The notes under the pieces: generated by a model
Database searches by the model: none
Told to the model about the DNA's origin: nothing
What the model saw: only the letters and a program-made list of their open reading frames with translations
Source: Gentiana macrophylla
Lineage: Eukaryota > Streptophyta > Magnoliopsida > Gentianales > Gentianaceae
Assembly: GCA_026214975.1 (NCBI GenBank)
Contig: CM047805.1
Coordinates: forward strand, 111,037,845 to 111,101,844
DNA: 64,000 nucleotides
Reading direction: 5' to 3'
Position numbers and translations under genes: made by a program
In this document: positions 12,041-23,170 of the stretch, one piece after another
How the letters are laid out: each line of letters opens with the position of its first letter
Position numbering within the stretch: the first letter of the stretch is position 1

Positions 12041-13514
12041 TATTTAGGGTGAATTTATAGTGTTTTTAACGATATGTTTTATATCAATTTCCCCCATATG
12101 TGGATGTTTTTCATAGAAATCGAGCTTTATAATTGAAATATTGAGCAAGTGGTGTTTTCAATAGTTAAATTGCAAAACGTAATGAATTATGTGCTTAAAT
12201 TGTGATTTTATATTATTTTGGAGTTATGTTACGCTTTGGTATGTTTTATTTATCTTTTAGATACATGTTCTCGAGCTAAAAGAGGATTAGAAGAGGCTGC
12301 ATTCGGATTTTCTGATGAAGAGAAGAGATAGGGATGAGAAGGAAAGGATAAAGATGAAGAAATCAGCTTCCAGGCATGATGGACGTTCGTTCGTTCATGT
12401 CCCGTCCACTATGGACGGGCATCCATTAAATCAAACTGGCGTCCAGGAGAAGAAATCAGAACAGAGAGTTTGGACGTGTATGGACGAGCGTCTGCCCTAG
12501 CATCCAAAGCAGTTGGACGGGCGTCCGTCCGCCGACTTAGCCCTGGCCGACTTAAAACTCTATAAAAGCAGCTGCGCCCCAACCCTAAAAGATATCAAAA
12601 ATTCTTCATACACCAAATACTACTCAGCAGCCGCACTTCTGAGGGTTCCAAGGCCGGTCACCCGAGCCTTGTGCTCGGGTGATCCGGGTTAGATTAGGAT
12701 ATTTTATTTTCGTTTGTTGATTCATGGAGATCATCCATTGTACAAAACTATGTGAGTTTATCTTTTAATTTATTCAATCCTTTGTTTATTTTCATGATCT
12801 TTGATTTGTTTTGTATCTTTCTATGATTTATGATGCTATTGTGTGACGAGATCGAGAGATTGGTTGCTAATTGTTGTCTAACGTAGATGAGAATCGTTGT
12901 TAGGCTAGATCACCATAGAAAGATAGGATCTTTAATCGTTAATTCGTGACAAATTAATTGGTTAATTATCTAGGTTGCTAGATTCTAAAATACGAGAGTT
13001 AACTTGAATCTACACCTTCGTTTTGTATGAAATTGGTCTCAACATTCGAGAGAGGAGAGATCGATAACTAAATTCACTAAGAGATTAGGAATTCATAGCT
13101 TGAGAAACGGATTCACTAAGGAATTAGGAGTTCGTATCTCGTGTAAAGGTGAAACCACAATATCGAATTAAAATCATGAGATGAACTTGGATTGAAATCA
13201 CTTGGTTTGTATATTGTTTGATTCCATGTATCTTTGTTTTATGTTTTGTTTCTCTATTATTTTGTTATAGCTTAGATTTATTTCATCTGTTCTATGTGTT
13301 TATATGTTTGTTCGTTCGTTTATTTGTTTTCATAAGTAACAATTGAAAGGAATTAATAAAACTAGATTCAACAACCCAATTCCCTGTGGATCGACCCCTT
13401 ACTTATCCCGCTTTACTAGAAATTACCCGGTCTTCGGCCGGTTAGGAGTTAGTTTTGCATATAGGTTAGGGTTTATAAATTGTTTTTGTTCAATGATGCA
13501 AAAGCCTCCAATCA
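12041..13514 (+). mobile_element. inner element, 5' LTR
   Basis: It starts TATTTAGGGTGAATTT (TG mutated to TA) and ends CCTCCAATCA. TATA box TATAAAAG is at 12561-12568. Upstream of the TATA box lie several GGACGNNCGTCC-type near-palindromes (12374-12530). It is very similar to the 3' LTR along its length. The 3' LTR has one extra ~20-bp unit in this palindrome region (near 17070). Confidence 0.88.
12561..12568 (+). promoter_or_regulatory. TATA box of inner element 5' LTR
   Basis: TATAAAAG follows a GC-rich palindrome cluster. The same sequence is at 17126-17133 in the 3' LTR. Confidence 0.6.
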
Positions 13515-13517
13515 AAA

Positions 13518-13535
13518 TGGCGCCGTTGCCGGGGA
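13518..13535 (+). other. primer binding site, inner element
   Basis: TGGCGCCGTTGCCGGGGA lies three bases after the 5' LTR. This site is known from Athila/Calypso-type Gypsy elements, where it pairs with the 3' end of tRNA-Asp. Confidence 0.85.
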
Positions 13536-14541
13536 ATCGGTGTTTTGTTGAATCTAATTGAGTTAATTTCTCTATTTTGTTACGATTTATTTTTCTTTCA
13601 ATAAAAAGTAGCGTTAAATGAATTGAGGTTTTTTTATTTTTGCCGTGTTTCGATGACCGTAGGGTTAAGAATGTGCAAAAAGTTTTTTTTACTCGATTTG
13701 TTAAACGTGAAGTGTAACCTAATCTGTAACCTAGTTTCTACATTGATTCGGGGACATCTGAGGTTGAATTATCTGACTCCACGTTTTGTACGATCGAACT
13801 TTTTGGATAAAAGGGATCGTTTTAGCACCCGTTAGTATTTTGGCCATAACTTTCGGCTCGAGTGTCCGTTTGGCGCGCAGGACCCCAATTCGGGAAGCTC
13901 GTTCCGACGCCGACGACGTGGTGAATGCCTATGGCTGTTCGACACCGTTTTCGAGGTCAAAATCCACTATTTTCCCTTCCATTTTGGGCTCAGAAGATTT
14001 CAACACGTTTTTCCCCCTTTTATTGGTTTCTGTTTTCTGTTTTAAAAAAATAAATAAAGGATTTCTATGGTTTCTTAAGTATCTAGGGTTTTTGATGTTA
14101 TATCTAGGGTTTCTGAGGTTGCTTAGGTGTCTCGTTTTGTGCTTTATGCTAAGACCAGACGGGAGTCTACTCTCTGTGAACGCCCGGCCACTCTTTGTGG
14201 TAACCAGACGTGCGTCCATAGTGAGTGGACGGCCGTCCATCCAACATGCACCTATTCTGTTAAGTCTTAGGGCAACTAGACGAGCGTCCGGTTTAATCCA
14301 GACGCCCGTCCAGTTCATAAATTCCAGGCGAACGCCCGTTTGAAAGAAGGAACGCACGTTCAGGTTCCAATTTTTCTTGACTTGATTTTTAATGCTGTAT
14401 TTGACGTGGATACCTTCATATGAGCTTCTGTGGCTAATTATTTTTACGTAGATGTTCTGAACTTGCATGTGTACATCTTTCCATCTACGGATCCATGTTA
14501 AATAATTGATTAATTTTTATTTACATGATTCATCCATGCAT

Positions 14542-15028
14542 GTTATAGTTAATGTCGGTTCTCGTATGCTATAACTGTTCTTATTGTTATTTAGTAGCTA
14601 ATGTCGGTTTCCGTATGCTACATATCGTTGTGATGAATCTTGTGAGCTTTGAGACCTATGTGCTTTCTTGTTATTTTTGTAACTCATATGGGTAGCTACT
14701 GTCGGTTTTCCGTTGCTACCATTGCCTCTTATGAGTTATATCTGTTTAGTATAGCGAACTGTTGGTTCTCCATAATGCTATCACCTTTGATGAGTCTTAA
14801 GGCGCGTCTACACTGCATGTAATGAATAGTACTGTCGTTTATCGTAAACTGTCATTATTTGGTAGACGTTTATTATATACATGTCGTGTTGCAAATGAGT
14901 GGGCTAGTTTTCTTTCTTTTATTTTTGCATTTCATTTAGATGCATATCATTTAGTTGCATGTCATCTAGTTGCATTGTTTTTCTATTATTTTTCTTGAGT
15001 GTAGTTACTGTCGGCTTGTCGTATGCTA
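14542..15028 (+). repeat. array of hairpins with a TGTCGG core
   Basis: Five hairpins share a loop like CTGTCGGTTTTCCGTAT and have different stems that still pair: GTTATAG/CTATAAC (14542-14575), GTAGC/GCTAC (14594-14621), GGTAGC/GCTACC (14691-14720), ATAGC/GCTAT (14751-14781) and GTAG/CTAC (15001-15028). A weaker sixth unit lies near 14826-14855. Confidence 0.7.
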
Positions 15029-16038
15029 CCACTTTTATTTTATTTTATTTTTGTTTCTGTACGGGCCGTAGTCACTGTAGAGTTGTCTTCCCAACTTGCT
15101 CAGCCTGAGCCTGTCAGCTTTTTATTTTATTAGAATTGCATACCATGTAGATTTCATTGTAATATATTTTCATGTAGTTGCATCTGGCCTACTATTTTGT
15201 AATGTTCATGTATATGTTCCATCTTTATATGAGCTTAATCTGAAAAAATCTCTATGACTTCTTTTCCATGTGTTTTACATGTATAATCCTTTTTCCCCGT
15301 AGACTCTTTTTGCACTGTTCAAGTATGCAGGACACTTGTGATAGCTATTGTGCGCTTTAACGACGATATCAGTTTTCCTGTGATGCTCCACATCTCTCTT
15401 GATCTATTCAAGCTTTCTTGGATCTGTGATGTTCCACATTTCCAAGGCTATGCAAGCAATTTTGGTTCTTCGTGAGGGTCTTTCCAGAATTGCTAGCTTT
15501 GGAAATACAATCAGCTAAGTCCCTAAATTTTTATTTCTGCACAACTTGAGGACAAGTTGCAATCTAAGTGTGGGGAGGAAATGGTTTTATGTATCTACAT
15601 TCATTTGCCATACTATTATATTTCTATATGAAAAGTGCTAAATTTTAAAAAATTTGTTTGTTTTGTCCTAAGTGAGCAAAGGCATATCTTTATTTGAGTT
15701 TTTATATCATTGGTGCATTATTTTGCATATTTAGTAAATTTAGATGTCTCACCCAACACTATTTTTCACGTGCCATAGTAAATGATGAGCTATACTTTAA
15801 AGCTATGCCCATTTGATTAGAGATTTTTGATGATTATCGCATGATTCTTTGCTTGCATACGAATTTTGAAAATTTTAATAGTTTGTGTTTAGAATTAAAG
15901 TATGACATACTGTGAATATCTGAAGGTTTGAATGTGATAGGAGGGATATAATTTAAGGTTTGAATACCAATCTAAGATGAATAATATGAATAAAATATGT
16001 ATATGTCGGATGTAGCTACCGATGATTCGAGTGCGGTA

Positions 16039-16135
16039 GGGCATTATCACGAAATGTCCTATACCACTATGAGGCTTAATAGCTCCCGACTGCCTGATGA
16101 TAGTAGTCCAGCTAGGGTGTTATCACGAAACGTCC
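16039..16135 (+). repeat. paired hairpins with ATCACGA loop
   Basis: GGGCATT/AATGTCC (16039-16059) and GGGTGTT/AACGTCC (16115-16135) enclose the same loop. An A-T pair in the first becomes G-C in the second. Confidence 0.6.
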
Positions 16136-16570
16136 TATTGCTGGGAATGAGGGCGTATGCGATAAGTGTGTAGTGAAGTGGACTTTAAGAAAAATTAGAG
16201 CATGGCATGTGAAAAGATGGGTGAAAACCGTAGTTATCTTCAGACTATCCCCAGTATAAACTGAAAGATATGTTGTAGGGATTATCCTCTAAGTATGTCA
16301 GAAATATTTTAAATACTCCTTATTATTTTCTGAATATGTATGTTTTGTGAGGTGCATGTTATAATCGTTTTTATATTTCTGATCTAAATGGGATGTTGGC
16401 TAGTTTTGCTTGAATCAATTTCAAGTGTGGATTTAGTGGAAATTTATTATGGCTATGCACACACACTTGGGTGAACCTCTAAACTATTGAATATGCTTTA
16501 TGGTTGCATAAATTTTTATATGTCTCGAGTCTTGATTATGTTTTGTTTTGCTCGGGACGAGCAAAAAGCT

Positions 16571-16584
16571 AAGTGTGGGGGTGT
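16571..16584 (+). other. polypurine tract, inner element
   Basis: AAGTGTGGGGG lies just before the 3' LTR start TGTTTAGGG at 16585. Three bases (TGT) lie between the tract and the boundary chosen from the duplication. Confidence 0.6.
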
Positions 16585-18079
16585 TGTTTAGGGTGAATTT
16601 ATAGTGTTTTTAACTATATGTTTTATATCAATTTCCCCCATATGTGGATGTTTTTCATAGAAATCGAGCTTTATAATTGAAATATTGAGCAAGTGGTGTT
16701 TTCAATAGTTAAATTGCAAAACGTAACGAATTATGTGCTTAAATTGTGATTTTATATTATTTTGGAGTTATGTTACGCTTTGGTATGTTTTATTTATCTT
16801 TTAGATACATGTTCTCGAGCTAAAAGAGGATTATAAGAGGCTGCATTCGGATTTTCTGATGAAGAGAAGAGATAGGGATGAGAAGGAAAGGATAAAGATG
16901 AAGAAATCAGCTTCCAGGCATGATGGACGTTCGTTCGTTCATGTCCCGTCCACTATGGACGGGCATCCATTAAATCAAACTGGCGTCCAGGAGAAGAAAT
17001 CAGAACAGAGAGTTTGGACGTGTATAGACGAGCGTCTGCCCTAACGTCCAAAGCAGTTGGACGGGCGTCCAGGTGTTTCGGACGGGCGTCCGTCCGCCGA
17101 CTTAGCCCTTGACGACTTAAAACTCTATAAAAGCAGCTGCGCCCCAACCCTAAAAGATATCAAAAATTCTTCATACACCAAATACTACTCAACGGCCGCA
17201 CGCCGAGGGAGTTTTAAGGCGGTCACCTGAGCCTTGTGCTCGGGTGATCCGGGTTAGATTAGGATGTTTTATTTTTGTTTGTTGATTCATGGAGATCATC
17301 CATTGTACCAAACTATGTGAGTTTATCTTTTAATTTATTCAATCCTTTGTTTATTTTCATGATCTTTGATTTGTTTTGTATCTTTCTATGATTTATGATA
17401 CGATTGTGTGACGAGATCGAGAGATTGGTTGCTAATTGTTGTCTAACGTAGATGAGAATCGTTGTTAGGCTAGATCACCATAGAAAGATAGGATCTTTAA
17501 TCGTTAATTCGTGACAAATTAATTGGTTAATTATCTAGGTTGCTAGATTCTAAAATACGAGAGTTAACTTGAATCTACACCTTCGTTTTGTATGAAATTG
17601 GTCTCAACATTCGAGAGAGGAGAGATCGATAACTAAATTCACTAAGAGATTAGGAATTCATAGCTTGAGAAACGGATTCACTAAGGAATTAGGAGTTCGT
17701 ATCTCGTGTAAAGGTGAAACCACAATATCGAATTAAAATCATGAGATGAATTTGGATTGAAATCACTTGGTTTGTATATTGTTTGATTCCATGTATCTTT
17801 GTTTTATGTTTTGTTTCTCTATTATTTTGTTACAGCTTAGATTTATTTCATCTGTTCTATGTGTTTAAATGTTTGTTCGTTCGTTTATTTGTTTTCATAA
17901 GTAACAATTGAAAGGAATTAATAAAACTAGATTCAACAACCTAATTCCCTGTGGATCGACCCCTTACTTATCCCGCTTTACTAGCAATTACCCGGTATTC
18001 GGCTGGTTAGGAGTTAGTTTTGCATATAGGTTAGGGTTTATAAATTGTTTTTGTTCAATGATGCAAAAGCCTCCAAACA
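16585..18079 (+). mobile_element. inner element, 3' LTR
   Basis: It starts TGTTTAGGGTGAATTT and ends CCTCCAAACA. The duplication TCATC follows. TATA box at 17126-17133. It carries the same palindrome cluster as the 5' LTR (16919-17100). Confidence 0.88.
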
Positions 18080-18084
18080 TCATC

Positions 18085-19395
18085 CGCACAGAATGGAAGG
18101 GAGTAGTAATCCGGGATTGGTATATCAGAGATGACCAATCTATCCGGGGGTGTCAACATAATGGGCTCATCCACATGACCTCGAACCACTAGTGAGCTAG
18201 GCGGCAGAATGAGCTGTCTCATCTTCTCCTCGGTTTCGAATCCCACCGGATCGACGACCTCAAATAAATCTATCGCACCTCTCGTCAAGGTGTCATGATG
18301 GTCATCATCGGGATGTGGTATGGTAGACAACAGTTCCACCTCCCCCACTTTACAATCATGGGTATCCTCCATGTCCCAGAGCATGGCAATACCAAAAGCT
18401 TCCGGCTCACCCAAAACTGAGGTAGGCTCCACTACAAGTGGCTTGGCATACTCATAAAAACTCTCCACCGACTCTAATGGTACATCATCAACTAATGGAG
18501 AGATGGGCGATCCCATATCAATATCTTGCACCTCAATCTCTGGCTCATCAAAGAGTGCGCTCAAATCTATCACACACCCCTCCACGTGATTATTTTTTGG
18601 TTCATCGGGAGGCTATGTAATAGACAGAAGTTGCACCTCTGCTGTCCCCAAGTCCTGCAGCTCATCTTCATCCCAGACTGAATCCGTGCCATCACCAAAA
18701 CAGTCTTGCTCACTCCTATAAATGGTGGGTTGCACCACGGACTCTACCAAAACATCATCATTTTTTAGCTCACTGGTCGGAAGTTCACTCGGTAGAACTT
18801 GGAAACTGATACAATCAAATACTACAATGGGGGGTGGCGGTGATAAAGCCAACTCAACCACTGGATCCTCCAGGACGAGCACCTCATTATAGCAACTTGA
18901 CTCGTCAATATCACTATCTACCCGGACCGTTTCAATGAGGGTCACGTCACCAACCTCAATCCCCTTTTGTGTGCAAGACTTTTCTTTTTGATCTGGCATC
19001 CGGGCCTTAATGAGAGACACGATATCCTGAGACATCCAAATTAGCCTGTCTCTCATATAGGACCAATCTTCATTGGCTGGGCAGGTCCTATACTCCCCGC
19101 TGGAAAACTTGTCTTGAATCTCCCAAGCCCGTTTCAAAACATCCGTGGCCTCTGCATATAACACAAACATCCGGTTCAACCAATCGATCAATTGATGTGC
19201 CGACACTTCCTCATCCATAGCCATAGAAACCCTTTCAATCAGCTCCTGAATAATACCAACTTCTCGTTCCTCTTGAGCATAAGCGAGGTCAATCTTGCGC
19301 AAGTTGTTGATTTTGAGAGCTCCAATTCCACGGTTTGTTCGAGTCATAATTTCGATTATTTCCTTGTCCTTGATTTTGGCTTCAATTGTAGTCAT
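18085..19395 (-). pseudogene. long non-pol ORF of outer element, 5' and middle part
   Basis: From an ATG at 19395 the minus strand is open for 260 codons, has one TAG at 18613-18615, and then stays open in the same frame up to the inner insertion at 18084. The frame continues beyond the insertion at 12040. I do not recognise the protein. It is acidic, with many Asp, Glu, Ser and Pro residues, for example DSVWDEDELQDLG before the stop. It has no CCHC knuckle, no protease DTG and no RT motif. It occupies the gag position downstream of the primer site and could be a diverged gag-like or extra protein. Its near-open state in an element with no pol is unusual. Confidence 0.6.
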
Positions 19396-19424
19396 GTCGG
19401 CTTTGATTTTGCACGAAATCTCGA

Positions 19425-19718
19425 TTATTCAGAGTGTTGTTCCGGTTCCAGGTCTAGTTGACTGATCCCCGCCTCAACATTGATCTGCTTTGGTTGCCTC
19501 CCGAGTTTTCCGGTGATTCTCGGTTCCAATTGCCCCTGCACTGTCTCATTATAGTTCCCCTCATCATATCGATAATCGTCGTCCACTCCACATCCCATGG
19601 ACGCACCCTGCTCTTGGTCATAAGGTTGATAATACTGATTTTGACCAAGCTCAGGTGCCCAAGGTTGGTAGGCAGATTGTTCTTCATATAAGTTGTATTG
19701 TTTAGAGTATCCATCCAT
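19425..19718 (-). pseudogene. Tyr/Gln-rich N-terminal ORF of outer element
   Basis: A 97-codon frame just downstream of the primer site. It is rich in Tyr, Gln, Asn and Pro (YYQPYDQEQG and similar), a composition seen in the low-complexity parts of plant Gypsy gag proteins. It lies in a different frame from the long ORF starting at 19395 and ends about 30 bases before it, so a frameshift may separate two parts of one protein. Function unknown. Confidence 0.45.
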
Positions 19719-19915
19719 TTAAGCTCAAGCTGCAAAATCACAGAAAACAACACGAAAACAATCACAGTGTCTCGTCACCACCACCTCATCAATAGGTGGT
19801 GTGGCACGTCAGCAAAATATTTCCAACAAAATAAAACAGCAAGAAAAAAAATAATAATAAAAACGACCTAAGCCCAAGCTTTCGGTCAACGTGTGTGATA
19901 TCAAAATGCTGCCAA

Positions 19916-19933
19916 TCCCCGGCAACGGCGCCA
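19916..19933 (-). other. primer binding site, outer element
   Basis: On the minus strand TGGCGCCGTTGCCGGGGA starts three bases after the LTR end CTTATCA. It is identical to the inner element's site. Confidence 0.85.
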
Positions 19934-19936
19934 ACT

Positions 19937-21601
19937 TGATAAGAGAGTTTTTGCAATCCGGTTAATCAAGTAAAAACTCAAAATCGTGGCAAAATCTACT
20001 TTGTAACCGGCAGTGGACCGGGTCGATCGTAGGTAGTGCTTAGGAGTCCGAGGTCGAACCCACGAGGATTGGTTTTGAATACCACTATTGACTTAGCGCT
20101 CAGTTCAGGTCAACCAAGTTGGTGAAAAGTTTATACTAATGCGTAAATTAGGACGTTATACTATTGCGTAAAAGAAAGATTATACTAATCGGTTTCTTTT
20201 ACGTTTAACGGAGGAATGGCCGAACTATGATCCAGGGAGCTAATTTACTCTCAAAACGAATATCTCGGGGGAGTTTCCTATCTTAACTGTCCAACGAGTA
20301 AAGCCTAAGGTTGAAAACCCCGTATCAGAAAAGAACTCAACGCCTAGGGTGTCAACCTAGAACACAGGTAGGTGTCAAACTACCTTTTAAGCCTTAACTT
20401 CTACGGTCCCGAAACCCCGGTTCCCACACCTAGCCGCAACATACATTTATAAGCTATGGTGTGTGAGATAACGAACTAGGTTGTCAAGCTAATTCATTTT
20501 TTTGTTTAAGCAAGTTTCGTGATGCAAATTACCCGTTAAAACGTTTAACTACGCGCTAAACTACCCCGAGAGTTCATCCCCCTGAGAGCGTTTTACCCGT
20601 CTTCACATAATTCGTCCATACAAGGAACTTAGCTACTCATAATATGATTAAATCGAGGAACAATAAGAGAAATCATTACAAGAACGATAAAGAGATAAGA
20701 ATTCATACCGAACTTATTGAAGAAATAATGATCCAAACAAAACCGTAGCCAAAGAATCAATTTCTGACAATCAAACTATAAAAATCTAATGTTGTGATGT
20801 AGATAGTGTTGTAGGAAATCGAAAGACGATCGAAGCGGTATATGGCACTTAATCGTACGCTTCCGTATGAGGGAGATCGCCCCAAAACGGCCTAAGGTGT
20901 TCCAAATCGTCAAAAAACTCTCGTATGAAATCGTTTGAGCTGCTATTTATACTTTAGGGCGAATTTAGGCTATCCGTACGGATTGGAAATGTGTCCGTAC
21001 GGACAGTTCAGGTTCTTGTCCGTACGGATGGGCCATGGTCCGTACGGATAATTCTCTGTATTCATTTTCCAACTTCTGCCTTCAGCTCGCTCCGTTTCCG
21101 ACAGCTCTGCAGTAAAACCTTCATAACGTCTTCGTCCAAGCTCCGATTTAGGTGATTCAAATTGAATTGGAAAGCTCTTGAAATTATCTACAACTTTCAT
21201 GAAGAAGTCAGATCCTGAAAATTCCTCCATCCTGGTTGAATCTGCATCTGAAGGGGATTGAGGGGTTGAGTCCCGAACTCCAGTTTCTCTTTTCTTCACT
21301 TTTCTCCTCCCCTTGATCATTCTCATCACCAAATATCAACTTCCGGGTCCCCGGATCACCTAAACCCTGAAATATTGTGCAAAGAACATACCAGGCGATA
21401 TCCCGGGGGTAAAAGTGTCCAGAATAGGGCCAAATATCGATAAAAAGAGGGGCTTTCCGACTATTTGTCGTTTTCACTACCCGTGCATTATTCTCACGAC
21501 AAAGCTCTACAAAAAAGCCTAAACCACCCAAAAATATGCTAGAAATGTGATAACCGTGGGTTAAACCGTACATAAATGTACAGTAAAGTTGGTTCCCATC
21601 A
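19937..21601 (-). mobile_element. outer element, 5' LTR (minus orientation)
   Basis: It is 1665 bp and ends on the plus side with GGTTCCCATCA followed by the duplication GTGCA. It differs from the 3' LTR by scattered substitutions and a ~30-bp indel near 20150. TATA box at 20943-20951 and CCGTACGG palindromes at 20972-21049. Confidence 0.88.
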
Positions 21602-21606
21602 GTGCA

Positions 21607-22442
21607 ACATAGTTTTCTACCCTTTTTCTCACTCACCTTATTGCGTTCAATGACGTTTCTCCATCTCCAGCACAAAATCAAATCCTCGCCCTGCCTTCCG
21701 CCTCAGAATCTCAGATTAAAACTTTGGTTTATGGTTCAATATCGTTTGGGTCAGCTATGAATGATGATGAATCGCTGATTGGAACGAAATGGATGTCTTT
21801 AGACTCTTTACCGTGGTGTCATCCAGGATCAGCCACCCGTGGATATGGTATTAGGTGTTCGACTGTCGGTGACCATTTTTCAAGCAGATGAACTCGAATG
21901 ATTTATTTTATTGGGCTATTTCTAGTGGCAATACAGTAATGTGCCGATGAACCAAAAAAATGTGTTTTCTTTTATAATCAAGTTTTGTTTAGATCAGAAT
22001 CTGTGATGCATTATTTACATGATTTATATGGAGATGGTAGTTTTTTTTCATTTCGGCAACGTTTACATACTCAATTATATCATTAATTGGTAGATACATC
22101 TGTTTAGCATGGTTTTAAAGGCGTTGAGAAAGATGGTCCCATGAATATAAAATTTGAATAAAGTAAGGTCCATTATATTAGAGAGTTTTTAGTCTTACTT
22201 CTTCAAAGTAAGGTCACCGGGTAGCTTGTTTTAGCTCTCTGCTTCACCCAAACGAGACTAGCTTCTCAAGTGGTGCTGACTGCTAAGTGAATACTGCAAC
22301 CTAGATTTTTCGTAGGTTATGTCTAAGAATTTTTGGCTTCTCACGCGCTAGAAAAACTTGGAGATGCAAATCCATGTGCTCTAATATGCAATATCTTGCT
22401 CTACTACGCAAGGTAACTTTGAACCCTCAAGTCATGAAAAAC
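21607..22442. other. unassigned intergenic DNA
   Basis: Continuation of the host sequence to the right of the outer element. No coding frame, LTR or TIR could be supported. Confidence 0.4.
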
Positions 22443-23170
22443 ATGGAATGAGTACAGTATTGTGGTAATGTAACTGTGAGTATATAAGGTGTTATTGTGA
22501 AATTTATGTTGGTGTCTCTGTGAAATTTTTGGTGGTGTTACTGTGATATTTGGTTGTATCATTATGAGTACATAAAGTCATGTTACTGTGAAATTAGTGC
22601 TAGTGTATGGTGGTGTTATTGTGAAATCCGTGGCGGTGTTACTATGAAATCTATGGTTGTCATTGTGTATGCGTAATCTATTATTGTGAAATATGTGCTA
22701 CTGTCTGGTGGTGTTACTCTTAAATATGTGCTGATGTTTGGCGGTGTTACTGCAAATTGTGAAGGTGTTACGGCAAATAGAAATGGTTTTACTGCAATTT
22801 GTGAGGTTGTTACTACAAATATTGTGAGGGTGTTACTGCAAATCCTGAGGGTGTTACTGTAAATGCAGTGAGAGTGTTACTGTAAATTGCGAGTGTATGA
22901 TGGTGTTACTATGAAATATGTGTTATTGTCACTGTGAGTACATAAAGTTTCGACTGTTAAATCTGTGTCAGAGTCTCTGTGAAATCTGTGGTTGTGTCAC
23001 TTTGAGTAAATAAGGTGTAAGTATATAAGGTGTTACTGTGAAATCTGTTTTAGTGTCACTGTGAAGCCTGTGACGGTGTTATTATGAAATATGTGGTTGT
23101 GTCACTGTGAGTACATAAGGTGTTATTGTGAATTATGTGCTTGTGTGTGGTGAAGTTACTGTCACAAAGC
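22443..23170 (+). repeat. GTGTTACTG degenerate tandem array 1
   Basis: Dozens of diverged units built on GTGTTACTGTGAAAT or GTGTCACTGTGAGTA, with spacing of about 20-40 bases. The 3' flank (CGAAAGAGTATCA, then an AT-rich stretch) is shared with array 3 at 44951, so both are copies of one larger repeat. Confidence 0.85.

Larger units (their letters stand above)
13536..16570 (+). other. inner element internal region, no recognised protein
   Basis: No gag or pol motif was found in any frame. The longest open frame (13786-14343) has no recognisable domain. Structural content is notable: GGACGNNCGTCC-like palindromes at 14157-14360, a series of hairpins around a TGTCGG core at 14542-15028, two hairpins with the loop ATCACGA at 16039-16135, and a polypurine-like AAGTGTGGGGAGG at about 15569. 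This fits a non-autonomous element kept for cis-acting RNA rather than protein. Confidence 0.6.
12041..18079 (+). mobile_element. inner non-autonomous Athila-like LTR element
   Basis: This is a complete 6.04-kb + strand element nested inside the outer one. The duplication TCATC lies at 12036-12040 and 18080-18084. LTRs are at 12041-13514 and 16585-18079. The primer site TGGCGCCGTTGCCGGGGA (13518-13535) is identical to that of the outer element. The polypurine tract AAGTGTGGGGG precedes the 3' LTR. The 3.07-kb internal region encodes no gag, protease, RT or integrase that I can recognise. The first LTR begins TA instead of TG, a point mutation. It landed inside the reading frame of the outer element and so is younger than it. 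Confidence 0.88.
8411..21601 (-). mobile_element. outer Athila-like LTR retrotransposon without pol
   Basis: The whole element is bounded by the perfect 5-bp duplication GTGCA (8406-8410 and 21602-21606). The LTRs lie at 8411-10046 and 19937-21601. The order of primer site (19916-19933, read on the minus strand) and polypurine tract (next to 10047) shows that it is transcribed on the minus strand. The primer site TGGCGCCGTTGCCGGGGA is the one typical of Athila/Calypso-type Gypsy elements. After removing the inner insertion it is about 7.1 kb. No reverse transcriptase, integrase or RNase H can be found, so it must have been mobilised in trans. The LTRs look very similar by eye, which suggests a fairly recent insertion. 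Confidence 0.88.

Noticed and set aside
13786..14343. 185-codon frame in the inner element as a gag candidate
   Set aside because: No gag, zinc-knuckle or other motif. The opposite strand is open over the same stretch, and the DNA is dominated by GC palindromes, so composition explains the frames.
22443..23170. CRISPR-like or centromeric satellite array
   Set aside because: Units are degenerate and vary in length with no spacer pattern. The array is dispersed with shared flanks, which points to a mobile repeat.
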